From: Fervidifonticultor_A tertius
GTDB lineage: Bacteria; Sysuimicrobiota; Sysuimicrobiia; Sysuimicrobiales; Humicultoraceae
Reading direction: 5' to 3'
DNA: 47,821 bases
Assembly: GCA_031459235.1 (NCBI GenBank)
Contig: JAVKIY010000016.1
Span: forward strand, 1-47,821
Positions 8,008 through 15,891 of the stretch are shown piece after piece (position 1 is the stretch's first letter; each line of letters opens with the position of its first letter). The notes under the pieces were generated by a model. The model searched no databases. It saw only the letters and a program-made list of their open reading frames with translations, and was not told the origin of the DNA. Both the position numbers and the translations under genes were made by a program.

Positions 8008-8442
8008 ATGCGCAAGGGAGTCGTGTGTGTCGCCGTGGTCGTGGCGGCCGCCCTGGCCGCAGGGTGCGGAGGGCGCGGGGCCGCGCCGCCCCGCCGACCC
8101 GGACCACCTGTCGCGGTCTCCCCCGCAGGTCCGCCTGCCGGGAGTCCCGGCGGCGCCCGAACCGTGATCACCGTGATCGGCAAGGACAACTTCTATGAAC
8201 CCGCGACGCTGAGCCTGCGGCCTGCGGCGGACTACGAGGTGCACTTCAAGAACGAGGGGATGACGGTGCACAACCTGATCTTTCAGACCCAGGCCGCGGT
8301 CGGGCGGGACTTCGCGTCGGACATCGCGGTGAGCCCGGGCGCGGAGAGCATCATCCCGGTCCGCATCGACCGCGCCGGCACCTACCGGTTCGTCTGCACC
8401 TACCACCCCGAGATGGTCGGAGAGGCCAGGGTCGGCCCCTAG
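8008..8442 (+). CDS. Blue (type 1) copper lipoprotein, amicyanin/plastocyanin-like
   Basis: A 144-residue lipoprotein. The N terminus is a lipoprotein signal with the modified Cys at residue 20 (LAAGC), then a Pro/Gly linker. The cupredoxin domain has His88 (TVHNLIF), Cys130, His133 and Met136. The C-x2-H-x2-M spacing (CTYHPEM) is that of amicyanin. It should carry single electrons at the outer face of the membrane. ATG 8008 is placed by GAGGAGG (7994-8000); a TTG at 8005 is possible. It is a close paralogue of the next gene and lies upstream of nosZ. Confidence 0.88.
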   Translation: MRKGVVCVAVVVAAALAAGCGGRGAAPPRRPGPPVAVSPAGPPAGSPGGARTVITVIGKDNFYEPATLSLRPAADYEVHFKNEGMTVHNLIFQTQAAVGRDFASDIAVSPGAESIIPVRIDRAGTYRFVCTYHPEMVGEARVGP

Positions 8443-8465
8443 GGCGGCATCGGGTCCTCACCCGA

Positions 8466-8494
8466 TTGGCGGCCGCGTGGCCTCCGCGTACCCT
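8466..8494 (+). promoter_or_regulatory. Candidate promoter of the second blue-copper lipoprotein
   Basis: TTGGCG (8466-8471), a 17-base spacer, then TACCCT (8489-8494), the same -10 hexamer and spacing as before the first paralogue. The predicted leader is about 33 bases and includes GCAGGAGGA at 8518. Confidence 0.4.
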
Positions 8495-8533
8495 CTAGCC
8501 TCAGTACGAGTCACCCCGCAGGAGGATCGATTG

Positions 8534-8986
8534 ATGCGAGTTGCCAGATGGACCACCGTTATGATCGCGCTGGCTGTGTTCGCCGCCGGCTGTGGCGGCG
8601 GTCAGGGCGCGCAAGCGCCGGCCCCGCAGGCCCCGGCTCCGCAGGCGGCTCCGCCCGCCCCGGGTGCTGGCCCGGCCCAGGCCCCGGTTCCGGCGGCCGC
8701 GCCCGGCGAGATCGTCGTGGTCGGCAAGGACAACTTCTACGAGCCGACGACGGTCACGCTGCGGGCCGGGCAGGCCTACGACATCCTGTTCAAGAACGAG
8801 GGGACCACGGTCCACAACCTGATCATCCAGGCCAAGGACGCCGCCGGGCAGGACTTCGCCTCCGACATCGTGGTGAACGGCGGCGGCGAGAGCCGCATCA
8901 AGGTCAAGATCGACCGCGCGGGCACCTACAAGATCGTCTGCACCTACCATCCGGAGATGGTCGGCGAGGTGAAGGTCGAGCCGTAG
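8534..8986 (+). CDS. Blue (type 1) copper lipoprotein, paralogue of the preceding gene
   Basis: A 150-residue lipoprotein with lipobox Cys20 (FAAGC) and an unusual Ala/Pro/Gln-rich linker (residues about 22-57). The amicyanin-like domain has His94 (TVHNLII), Cys136, His139 and Met142. Long stretches are nearly identical to the upstream gene (GKDNFYEP, CTYHPEMVGE), so this is a tandem duplication. ATG 8534 has a good GGAGGA site. The linker would let the domain reach a partner away from the membrane. Electron donation to NosZ is inferred from position only. Confidence 0.88.
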   Translation: MRVARWTTVMIALAVFAAGCGGGQGAQAPAPQAPAPQAAPPAPGAGPAQAPVPAAAPGEIVVVGKDNFYEPTTVTLRAGQAYDILFKNEGTTVHNLIIQAKDAAGQDFASDIVVNGGGESRIKVKIDRAGTYKIVCTYHPEMVGEVKVEP

Positions 8987-9001
8987 CCGCGGCGGTCCGC
9001 G

Positions 9002-9202
9002 CTACTCGGCGCGGGCCGCCATGACGGTGCAGGGCCGCGACAGCGGCGCCCGGGCCGTGAACCGCCACTCCTGCGCGCCCGACAGCCGCATGCTCCGTCC
9101 CGTGATCCGCCCCCGGTAGGTGGCCTGGTAGCTCCAGCCGGACGCGCCGGCAGAGCCGGTGAGCGTCACCTCGCCGGGGCCCGATGCCCTGGCGGTCGCG
9201 GA
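9002..9202 (-). pseudogene. Possible remnant of a minus-strand gene (C-terminal fragment)
   Basis: This lies in the 297-base gap between the copper lipoprotein and the Rrf2 gene. Reading the minus strand gives about 66 codons between two stops. The translation has a natural composition (VTLTGSAGASGWSYQATYRG, RLSGAQEWRF, RPCTVMAARAE) and alternating beta-strand character. There is no ATG near its beginning, only a GTG (GEVTLTG), and no ribosome site. It could be the tail of a decayed secreted protein or chance coding in GC-rich DNA. Confidence 0.3.
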
Positions 9203-9259
9203 TCAGGTCGCGGCCCGATAGGCGCCATCGCGACCGGACGGTAGCGTAAAGACAACAAA

Positions 9260-9274
9260 GATGACAGATTCATC
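9260..9274. promoter_or_regulatory. Inverted repeat GATGA-N5-TCATC, candidate Rrf2 operator
   Basis: A perfect palindrome sits 9 bases before the rrf2 start codon within an AT-rich patch (about 9240-9282) that should contain the promoter. The left part reads AAAGATGA, similar to the AAGATG half-site known for NsrR-type Rrf2 regulators. Autoregulation and control of nosZ, 15 bases beyond rrf2, are inferred. Confidence 0.45.
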
Positions 9275-9283
9275 CGGTTTCTC

Positions 9284-9712
9284 ATGGAGCTGAGCCGAAG
9301 CGCCCAGTTCGCGATCCGCACCGTCGTCGATCTGGCGAGCGCCGGCCACGTGCACACCGCCGACGTGGCGCGGCGGCGCGGCATCCCCCCGGCGCAGGGT
9401 GCCAAGATCATCCGGCGGCTCGCGCGGGCCGGCCTGGTGCGCACGACCCGCGGCGCCGGCGGCGGCGTGCGGCTCGCCCGTCCGGCCGAGGCGATCACCC
9501 TGCGGGAGGTCATCGACGCGATCGAGGGCCCGCTCGCGATCTCCCGGTGCGCCGTCTACGACGACTGCCCCTGCGTGCAGCCCTGTCCGGTGCGGGCCGC
9601 CCTGGCCCGTGTGCAGCACGAGCTCGAACGATTGCTCGCCGGCATTACCGTCGCCGACCTGGCGGCGGGGAGCCGCGGGCCGGCGCGGCCCACGCGCGCG
9701 CCGGCCGCCTGA
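9284..9712 (+). CDS. Rrf2-family Fe-S transcriptional regulator
   Basis: A 142-residue winged-helix regulator. The Rrf2 domain begins MELSRSAQFAIRTVVDLA, with recognition-helix text IPPAQGAKIIRRLARAGLV and the wing GAGGGVRLARP. Cys89, Cys95 and Cys101 are spaced C-x5-C-x5-C, the Fe-S-binding pattern of IscR-like members, and there is an additional Cys97. Such clusters sense NO, O2, redox or iron status. It lies directly upstream of nosZ on the same strand, so it probably controls the nos operon. Whether it is an NO sensor (NsrR/DnrN-like) or a general redox sensor is not decidable from sequence alone. Confidence 0.88.
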   Translation: MELSRSAQFAIRTVVDLASAGHVHTADVARRRGIPPAQGAKIIRRLARAGLVRTTRGAGGGVRLARPAEAITLREVIDAIEGPLAISRCAVYDDCPCVQPCPVRAALARVQHELERLLAGITVADLAAGSRGPARPTRAPAA

Positions 9713-9733
9713 TCCGACGAAGGAGGGATGGTC

Positions 9734-11716
9734 ATGAACCGATTCGGATTCACGATCACCGCGGTGGTCCTCGCGGGCCTGCTCGCCGCCGGCGCGTACC
9801 TGTTCGGGGCGCGGTCGGCCGGTGGGGTGGCCGGCTTCGCCGAGGTGGCGCGGATCGCGCAGGTTCGCCAGCTCGCCCCGGCCGATGTCGCCGCGGCCGT
9901 GCGCAGCTTCGTGCCGCCGGGCAAGCACGACGAGTACTACATGATCTCCTCCGGCGGGCACGGCGGCCAGGTCCTGGTGGTCGGGCTGCCGTCCATGCGA
10001 ATCCTCAAGGTGATCGCGGCGTTCGCCAACGAGCCGTGGCAGGGCTTCGGCTACGGCGCCGACTGGTCCGAAACGATCCTCGACCAGGGCACCGCCGGCG
10101 GCAACGGACGCCTGACGTGGGGCGACACGCACCACCCGGCGCTCTCGGAGACCAACGGCGAGTACGACGGCCGGTGGCTGTACATCAACGACCGCGCGCA
10201 CGGGCGCATCGCGATGATCGACCTGCGCGACTTCCGCGTGAAGCAGATCGTGGACATCCCCAATATGCAGACCTCGCACGGCGGGGTCTTCGCCACGCCC
10301 AACACCGACTACGTGCACGTGTCCAGCAAGGTGCCGACGGTGTGGGGCGGCGGGTACGCGCCGCTCGACCAGTATAAGGACCGATACCGCGGGGTCTCGG
10401 CGTGGCTGGCGGTCGATCGCGAGACCGGCCGCATCGACCTGGCGCGCTCGTTCCAGATCGAGCTGCCGCCCTACAATCAGGACCTGGCCGACGCCGGCAA
10501 GCTGGCGAGCGACGGCTGGGGCTTCATCAACTCCTACAACACCGAGATGGCGATCGGCGGCAACATGGAGGGCCGGCCGCCGCTGGAGGCGGGCGCGTCC
10601 GCACGCGACTTCGACTACCTGCACATCATCAACTGGAAGAAGGCGGAGGAGGTCGTGCGCGCCGGGAAGTTCGAGACGCGCAACGGCGTGCGCGTGATCC
10701 CGCTCGGGACCGCGATCGCCGAAGGGCTGCTGTACTTCGCGCCCGAGCCCCGCAGCCCGCACGGCGTGGACGTGGCCCCCAACGGCCGGTACATCGTGGT
10801 CTCCGGCAAGCTCGACCCGCACACCACGGTCTACGACATCGAGCTGATCAAGAAGGCCATCGCGGAGAAGAACTTCGAGGGCACCGACCCCTTCGGCGTG
10901 CCGATTCTGAAGTTCGACGCGGTGGTCGCCGGCCGGGTCAACGTTGGCAACGGCCCGCTCCACACCCAGTTCGACGAGCGGGGGCATGCCTACACGAGCC
11001 TGTTCGTGGACAGCGCCGTGGCGAAGTGGACGCTCGGCGAACCCTACTTCCGGGGCGAGGCTGCCTGGAAGCTGGTCGACAAGGTCTCTGTGCACTACAA
11101 CATCGGACACCTGGCGACCGCCGAGGGCGACACGGTGAGCCCGGACGGCAGATACCTGGTCGCGCTCAACAAGTGGTCGGTGGACCGCTACCCGGTCATC
11201 GGCCCGCTGCACCCGCAGAACTTCCAGCTCATCGATCTTGCCGGTCCGAAGATGCAGGTGGTCTACGACATGCCGATCCCCAACGCCGAGCCGCACTATG
11301 CCCAGATCATCAAGGCGGACAAGATCAAAGCCTGGGCCGTCTACCCGGCGGGCACCGACCTGCGGACGATGGGCCGCAGCCCCTACGCGATCGAGCGCGG
11401 CAAGGAGCGAATCGAGCGGCGGGGCAACGTGGTGACCGTGTGGATGACCTCGGCGCGCAGCAACTTCCGGCCCGACACGATTCGCGTGCGGCGCGGCGAC
11501 ACCGTGATCCTGCACATCACGAACACCGAGAAGATCCGCGACGCGACGCACGGCTTCGCGATCCCGCAGTACAACATCCAGATGAGCATCGACCCGGGGG
11601 AGACGGTCACGGTGCGGTTCGTGGCCGACCGGCCGGGCGCGTTCAGCTTCTACTGCACCGAGTTCTGCTCAGCCTTGCACCTCGAGATGCAGGGCTGGCT
11701 GCTGGTCGAGCCGTAG
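9734..11716 (+). CDS. nosZ: Nitrous oxide reductase NosZ, clade II (Sec-exported)
   Basis: A 660-residue enzyme reducing N2O to N2 outside the cytoplasmic membrane. The N terminus is a plain hydrophobic Sec-type signal (about residues 7-24) with no twin-arginine motif, a hallmark of clade II. A seven-bladed propeller follows, with DTHHP at residues 131-135 supplying CuZ histidines. The C-terminal cupredoxin domain holds the CuA site C-x3-C-x3-H-x2-M: Cys641, Cys645, His649, Met652. ATG 9734 is preferred over ATG 9728 because AAGGAGGG at 9720-9727 would abut the latter. nosL, nosD, nosF and nosY follow. No nosR, nosG, nosH or cytochrome c gene is present nearby. Confidence 0.96.
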   Translation: MNRFGFTITAVVLAGLLAAGAYLFGARSAGGVAGFAEVARIAQVRQLAPADVAAAVRSFVPPGKHDEYYMISSGGHGGQVLVVGLPSMRILKVIAAFANEPWQGFGYGADWSETILDQGTAGGNGRLTWGDTHHPALSETNGEYDGRWLYINDRAHGRIAMIDLRDFRVKQIVDIPNMQTSHGGVFATPNTDYVHVSSKVPTVWGGGYAPLDQYKDRYRGVSAWLAVDRETGRIDLARSFQIELPPYNQDLADAGKLASDGWGFINSYNTEMAIGGNMEGRPPLEAGASARDFDYLHIINWKKAEEVVRAGKFETRNGVRVIPLGTAIAEGLLYFAPEPRSPHGVDVAPNGRYIVVSGKLDPHTTVYDIELIKKAIAEKNFEGTDPFGVPILKFDAVVAGRVNVGNGPLHTQFDERGHAYTSLFVDSAVAKWTLGEPYFRGEAAWKLVDKVSVHYNIGHLATAEGDTVSPDGRYLVALNKWSVDRYPVIGPLHPQNFQLIDLAGPKMQVVYDMPIPNAEPHYAQIIKADKIKAWAVYPAGTDLRTMGRSPYAIERGKERIERRGNVVTVWMTSARSNFRPDTIRVRRGDTVILHITNTEKIRDATHGFAIPQYNIQMSIDPGETVTVRFVADRPGAFSFYCTEFCSALHLEMQGWLLVEP

Positions 11717-11736
11717 GGAGGAGGCTGGCGGGGGGG

Positions 11737-11765
11737 GGTCCTGGCTCCCTCCCCGCCGCAGGACC
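11737..11765 (+). promoter_or_regulatory. Intergenic hairpin between nosZ and nosL
   Basis: GGTCCTG (11737-11743) pairs perfectly with CAGGACC (11759-11765) across a 15-base loop. The right arm ends one base before the GTG start of nosL and contains the only purine-rich stretch that could serve as its ribosome site. There is no T-run, so this looks more like a translational or processing element than a terminator. Confidence 0.4.
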
Positions 11766-11766
11766 T

Positions 11767-12243
11767 GTGAGGACGATCACGCGACGCCGGTTGATCGGCC
11801 TGGCCGCGGCCGCCGCGGCCGCGGCGCCCGGGGCCTGGTTGCTGCTCGAGCGCGCACCCGCCCAGTCGGGCCCGCCCGAGATCCGCTACGGCCGCGACCG
11901 GTGCGACGCCTGCGGCATGCTCATCAGCGACCCACGTTACGCGGCCGCCGCGCGCCGGCCCGACGCCGCGCTCCGCTACGACGACATCGCCTGTCTGGTG
12001 CGGGGCGCCGGGCACGCGGTCGCCTCCGGCGTCGCCGACGGCTGGGTGCACGACGCCGCGACGGAGGCCTGGGTCGAGGCGCGAGAGGCCGCGTACGTGC
12101 GCTCGCCGGCGATCCGCACGCCGATGAGCTCGGGCCTGGCCGCCTACGCGACCGCGGCGCAGGCGCTCGCCGCGCACCCCGGCGCGACCGTGTTCACCTT
12201 CGCCGCGCTTGTGGGCGCTCCGGCGGCGGGGCCCCGAGGATGA
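11767..12243 (+). CDS. nosL: NosL, copper chaperone for nitrous oxide reductase
   Basis: A 158-residue copper(I)-binding assembly protein for NosZ. The N terminus has TRRRLIGLAAAAAAAA, resembling a Tat signal, with no obvious lipobox, whereas many NosL proteins are lipoproteins. The NosL signature CDACGMLI provides the Cys/Met copper site, followed by ALRYDDIACLV and WVHDAAT. The start is GTG 11767; a hairpin covers its upstream region. The stop overlaps the next start (ATGA). Confidence 0.9.
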   Translation: MRTITRRRLIGLAAAAAAAAPGAWLLLERAPAQSGPPEIRYGRDRCDACGMLISDPRYAAAARRPDAALRYDDIACLVRGAGHAVASGVADGWVHDAATEAWVEAREAAYVRSPAIRTPMSSGLAAYATAAQALAAHPGATVFTFAALVGAPAAGPRG

Positions 12244-14177
12244 GCCCTACGCCCCGCGCCTGCCGCGCCGCCACGGCCGTGCTGACCCTGGCGCTGCTGG
12301 TGGGCGGGGCGCGGCTTCCGCTCTGGCAGATGACGCTCCATGCGCCGCAGTACGTGGGCGGACTTCGGCTGGTCATCGACGGTCGCGGCGTCCACGGCGA
12401 CGTGGACGAGCTCAATGCGCTGAACCACTACATCGGGATGGCGCCCATCCGGATGGACCGGATCCCCGAAGCGCGCCTGTTCACCCCGGGCGTGACGGCG
12501 GTGGCGGCAGGCGTTCTGGTGGCGGCGCTCACTGGCTGGCGGTTCCTGCGGGCGCTCGCGCTCGTCGGGCTCTGGGCGCTGCCGCTCGCGTTCCTGGCCG
12601 ACTTGCAGTGGCGTCTGTACCTCTTCGGACACTCGATGGACCCGCTGGCCGCGTTCAGGCTGCCGGCGTTCACGCCGAAGGTCGTCGGCCGCACCGTCGT
12701 GATGAACTTCGACGTGACCGCGTTGCCCGGGATTGGGCTAGTCCTCATGCTGCTCGCCGCCGTCGTCTTCGCGGTGGGCCCGTGGGCGGCGCGGCGGGCG
12801 CATCCGGCACTGCGTCGGCTGGTGCCCGCGGCCGCCGTGCTGGCGCTCGCGGTCGCCGGCAGCGCCGCCACCGCCCGCGGCGAGAGCCCCCCGTTCGATC
12901 TCGCGCGCGTGGTGGCGGCGGCGCCGCCGGGCGCGGTGGTCGTCGTCCCGCCGGGTGTCTATCCCGGGCCGCTGGTCCTCGCCAGGCCCCTCGTACTGCG
13001 CGGACAGGGGCGCCCGGTCATCGACGGCCGCGGCGCGGGCGACGTGGTCGTGATCACCGGCGAGCGCGTCACGCTGGAGGGATTTGCGGTGCGCGGCGGC
13101 AGCCTGCTCTACAGCCGCGAGGCGGCCGGGATCGTCGTGCGGGGCGCCGGCGCGGTGGTGCGGGACAACGAGATCGACGACGTGCTCTTCGGCGTCTACC
13201 TGGCGGGCGCGCGCGGTGCCGTGGTGGCAGGCAACACGATCCGTACGGCCGCGCTGCCGGTCGAGCGCCGCGGGCACGCGGTCTACCTCTGGCACAGCCG
13301 TGAGATCCTGATCGCGGACAACCGCATCCTGCGGGGCAAGGACGGCATCCACATCGCGTTCTCGAACGAGACACGCGTGGAGCGCAACCTGGTGACCGAC
13401 AGCCGCTACGGGCTCCACGTCATGTACTCGCACCGGAACGTCTACCGCAACAACGTCTTCCTCGGCAATGTGGTCGGCGCGGCCGTGATGTACTCCTCCG
13501 ACGTCACCCTCGACCACAACGTCTTCGAGGGCAGCCGCTCGGTCGCCGCCGGCGCCGGGTTGATCTTCAAAGACGCCGACCGCCTTCTCGTGCGCGGCAA
13601 CCGCATCGCCCGCAATCGCGTCGGCCTCGAGTTCGACAACACCCCGGCCGAGCGTGGCGGGTGGGCGCAGGTCGAGGAGAACCTGGTGGCGTTCAACGAG
13701 GTCGGGTTCAGCCTGATGAGCACCGCGGCGATCGCGGCCACCGGCAACACGGTCGTCGAGAACCTGCGGCCGGTGGAGGTGCGCGGGGTGCTGCGCACGG
13801 AGACGAGCCGGTGGCAGGTGGCGGGCCGCGGCAACTACTGGGGAGACTACCGGGGTTTCGACGCGTCCGGTGACGGGATCGGTGACGTGCCGTACCGCCG
13901 CGCCGACGTGCTGGAGCGCCTCGGCGACCGCGCGCCAGCGCTGCGCGCGTTCCTGTTCACCCCGGCGCACCTGGCGCTGGAGGCCGCGGTCCGGCTCGCG
14001 CCGCTCGCGCGTGTGGACCCTGTCGTCGAGGACCCTGCGCCGCTGATGCGCGCTCCGGGCGGCGCGCCCGGCGGCGCCCCAGCGCCCGCGGGTCGCGGTC
14101 TGCTCGTCGCCGGCGTGCTGCTGCTCGCCCCCGGGCTGCTCGCGGCCGCGCGGCTGCGGGCCAAGCGTGCGCCATGA
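12240..14177 (+). CDS. nosD: Membrane domain fused to NosD, copper-loading component of the Nos system
   Basis: A 645-residue protein. Residues about 214-600 are the NosD right-handed beta-helix built of carbohydrate-binding/sugar-hydrolase (CASH) repeats, with GTPxGVY-like (VVPPGVYPGPL), GRGAGDVVVITGERVTLEGFAVRGG and a C-terminal RGNYWGDYRGFDASGDGIGDVPY, the NosD hallmark. A C-terminal hydrophobic anchor lies near residues 613-637. The first about 213 residues are different: several transmembrane segments around a loop containing HAPQYVGGLRLVIDGR, DELNALNHYIGM and later FGHSMDP. This resembles a membrane protein I recall as a separate gene in some clade II nos clusters. NosD with NosF/NosY is needed to form the CuZ site. 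The start overlaps the nosL stop by ATGA. Confidence 0.88.
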   Translation: MSPTPRACRAATAVLTLALLVGGARLPLWQMTLHAPQYVGGLRLVIDGRGVHGDVDELNALNHYIGMAPIRMDRIPEARLFTPGVTAVAAGVLVAALTGWRFLRALALVGLWALPLAFLADLQWRLYLFGHSMDPLAAFRLPAFTPKVVGRTVVMNFDVTALPGIGLVLMLLAAVVFAVGPWAARRAHPALRRLVPAAAVLALAVAGSAATARGESPPFDLARVVAAAPPGAVVVVPPGVYPGPLVLARPLVLRGQGRPVIDGRGAGDVVVITGERVTLEGFAVRGGSLLYSREAAGIVVRGAGAVVRDNEIDDVLFGVYLAGARGAVVAGNTIRTAALPVERRGHAVYLWHSREILIADNRILRGKDGIHIAFSNETRVERNLVTDSRYGLHVMYSHRNVYRNNVFLGNVVGAAVMYSSDVTLDHNVFEGSRSVAAGAGLIFKDADRLLVRGNRIARNRVGLEFDNTPAERGGWAQVEENLVAFNEVGFSLMSTAAIAATGNTVVENLRPVEVRGVLRTETSRWQVAGRGNYWGDYRGFDASGDGIGDVPYRRADVLERLGDRAPALRAFLFTPAHLALEAAVRLAPLARVDPVVEDPAPLMRAPGGAPGGAPAPAGRGLLVAGVLLLAPGLLAAARLRAKRAP

Positions 14178-15067
14178 TCGCGATGGCGGGTCTCTCCAAG
14201 CGCTTCGGCCGCGTGGCCGCGCTCGCGGACGTCTCGACCGAGATCCCCGCGGGCGGGTTCGCCCTGCTGCTGGGCGCCAACGGTGCCGGCAAGACCACGT
14301 TGCTCCGGTGCGTGCTTGGCTTGCACGCCTACGAGGGCACGGTCAGGGTCGGCGGGCATGACGTGGCCCGCGACGGTCGCGCGGCCCGTGCGCTGGTGGG
14401 CTATGTACCGCAGCGGCCGGCGCTGCCTGGTGAGTTGACGTGCGCCGAGGTCCTCGACCTGTTCGCGCGTCTGCGCGGTCGTAGCCCGCGCTATGAGTGG
14501 CTGGACCGCGTGGGGCTGGCCGAGTCGGCCTCGACCCCAGCCCGGGTGCTGTCCGGCGGCATGCGGCAGCGCCTGGCGCTCGCCGCGGCGATGCAGGGCG
14601 ATCCTCCGGTGCTCCTGTTCGACGAGCCCGCGGCGAGCCTGGATGTCGCGGCGCGCCGTGCGCTGCACCGCGACCTGGCCGCGTTGTCGGAGGCCGGGCG
14701 GACCGTGGTGCTCTCGACGCACCTGGCCGCGGAGCCCCTGGCGGCGGCCACGCGGGCGCTCGTGCTCGACCGGGGCCGGCTGGTCTACGATGGCGCGCCC
14801 GCCGCCCTCGGCGCGGCCATCCGGCAGCGGGTGGTCTTCACGATGAACGGCGCCGGCCGCGACGAACTCCGCGCGCTTATCGCGGGTCGCCCCGAGGTGC
14901 AGCTTGACGAGTCGAGCGGAGCGGTGGTGGCCACGACGCCCGCGGGCCGCGCGTTCGAGCTCCTGGCCGCGGTGGCCTCCGCCGGGATCCCGGCGCTCGC
15001 GGTCCGGGTGGAGGAGCCCTCGGTGGACCCGTCGCTCGTCGTCGCTTCCGGAGGCCAGGGCTCGTGA
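14174..15067 (+). CDS. nosF: NosF, ABC transporter ATP-binding protein
   Basis: A 297-residue ATPase of the NosDFY machinery that supports NosZ maturation. The Walker A is GANGAGKTT at residues 34-42. The Q-loop is in VGYVPQRPALPGEL, the signature is LSGGMRQR, Walker B is VLLFDEPAASLD and the switch His is in LSTH. About 70 C-terminal residues follow the ATPase domain, common in NosF. The ATG overlaps the nosD stop and its own stop overlaps nosY (GTGA). Confidence 0.94.
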   Translation: MIAMAGLSKRFGRVAALADVSTEIPAGGFALLLGANGAGKTTLLRCVLGLHAYEGTVRVGGHDVARDGRAARALVGYVPQRPALPGELTCAEVLDLFARLRGRSPRYEWLDRVGLAESASTPARVLSGGMRQRLALAAAMQGDPPVLLFDEPAASLDVAARRALHRDLAALSEAGRTVVLSTHLAAEPLAAATRALVLDRGRLVYDGAPAALGAAIRQRVVFTMNGAGRDELRALIAGRPEVQLDESSGAVVATTPAGRAFELLAAVASAGIPALAVRVEEPSVDPSLVVASGGQGS

Positions 15068-15891
15068 CGCCCGCCGTCGCGCTCGCGCGCCACGAGCTCC
15101 ACCAAGCTGCGCGCGGCCGGTGGCTCGTGGCGTTCGCGATCGGGTTCGCCGTGCTCGCGCTCGGGCTGTCCCTCGTCGGCCTGCGCGTCGAGGGCGCCGC
15201 CGGCCTCGAGGGCTACGGCCGTACGACCGCGAGCCTGCTCAACCTCAGCCTGACGCTCATCCCCCTGGTTGCGCTGCTGCTGGGCGCCGGCGGTATCGCG
15301 GGCGACCGCGAGACCGGGGCTCTCGAGGTGCTGCTGGCCCAGCCGGTCACGCGGACCGGGCTCCTGCTCGGGCGGTTCGCGGGCCAGGTGGCCGCGGTCG
15401 GCCTGGCCACGGTGCTCGGCTTCGGCGTCGCCGGCACGCTCATCGGGCTCGCCGCGGGCTCGTCGGGAGCCGCGCAGTACCTCGCATACGTGGCGATCGC
15501 GCTCCTGCTGGCCGGGGCATATCTGGCGATCGGGACCGTCGTGGCCGTCTGTAGCCGCGCCCGGCTCCAGGCCACGGCCGCGGCGCTCGCGATCTGGTTC
15601 GCCAGCGTTGTGCTCTTCGATCTGACGCTGATCGGGCTGGGTGCCGCAGCCGGGGCGGGCGCGCGGGTGCTCGCGGTCGCCATGCTCTTCAACCCCGTGG
15701 AGATCGCGCGGCTGCTCGCGCTGCTCGTCCTCGACCCCGGCCTCGAGATGCTCGGGCCCGTGGGCGGGCTGCTCACCGCCCGGCTGGGCGGCGCGGGCGC
15801 TGCCGGGCTGCTGCTCGCCGCGTTGTTCGCCTGGATCGCGGGGCCGCTTGCGCTCGCTGCCGCCATCTTCGAGAGCCGCGACCCTCTCTAG
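15064..15891 (+). CDS. nosY: NosY, ABC transporter permease
   Basis: A 275-residue integral membrane protein of the ABC-2 permease type with six hydrophobic segments. The text GDRETGALEVLLAQPVTRTGLLLGRFAG is the conserved cytosolic coupling stretch of NosY. LFNPVEIARLLALL is also typical. It pairs with NosF; the transported species is believed to be a sulfur compound needed for the Cu-S centre, which is family knowledge. GTG start, fully coupled to nosF. It is the last gene of the nos operon; a 99-base gap follows. Confidence 0.93.
   Translation: MTPAVALARHELHQAARGRWLVAFAIGFAVLALGLSLVGLRVEGAAGLEGYGRTTASLLNLSLTLIPLVALLLGAGGIAGDRETGALEVLLAQPVTRTGLLLGRFAGQVAAVGLATVLGFGVAGTLIGLAAGSSGAAQYLAYVAIALLLAGAYLAIGTVVAVCSRARLQATAAALAIWFASVVLFDLTLIGLGAAAGAGARVLAVAMLFNPVEIARLLALLVLDPGLEMLGPVGGLLTARLGGAGAAGLLLAALFAWIAGPLALAAAIFESRDPL

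Noticed and set aside
9728..9730. ATG 9728 as the nosZ start
   Set aside because: It directly abuts AAGGAGGG (9720-9727), too close for initiation; ATG 9734 has normal spacing.
9203..11551. Minus-strand open frame of about 780 codons opposite nosZ
   Set aside because: It lies exactly antisense to nosZ, whose motifs and ribosome site are unmistakable. Its translation is His/Arg/Gly-rich without any domain, as expected of a shadow frame in GC-rich DNA.
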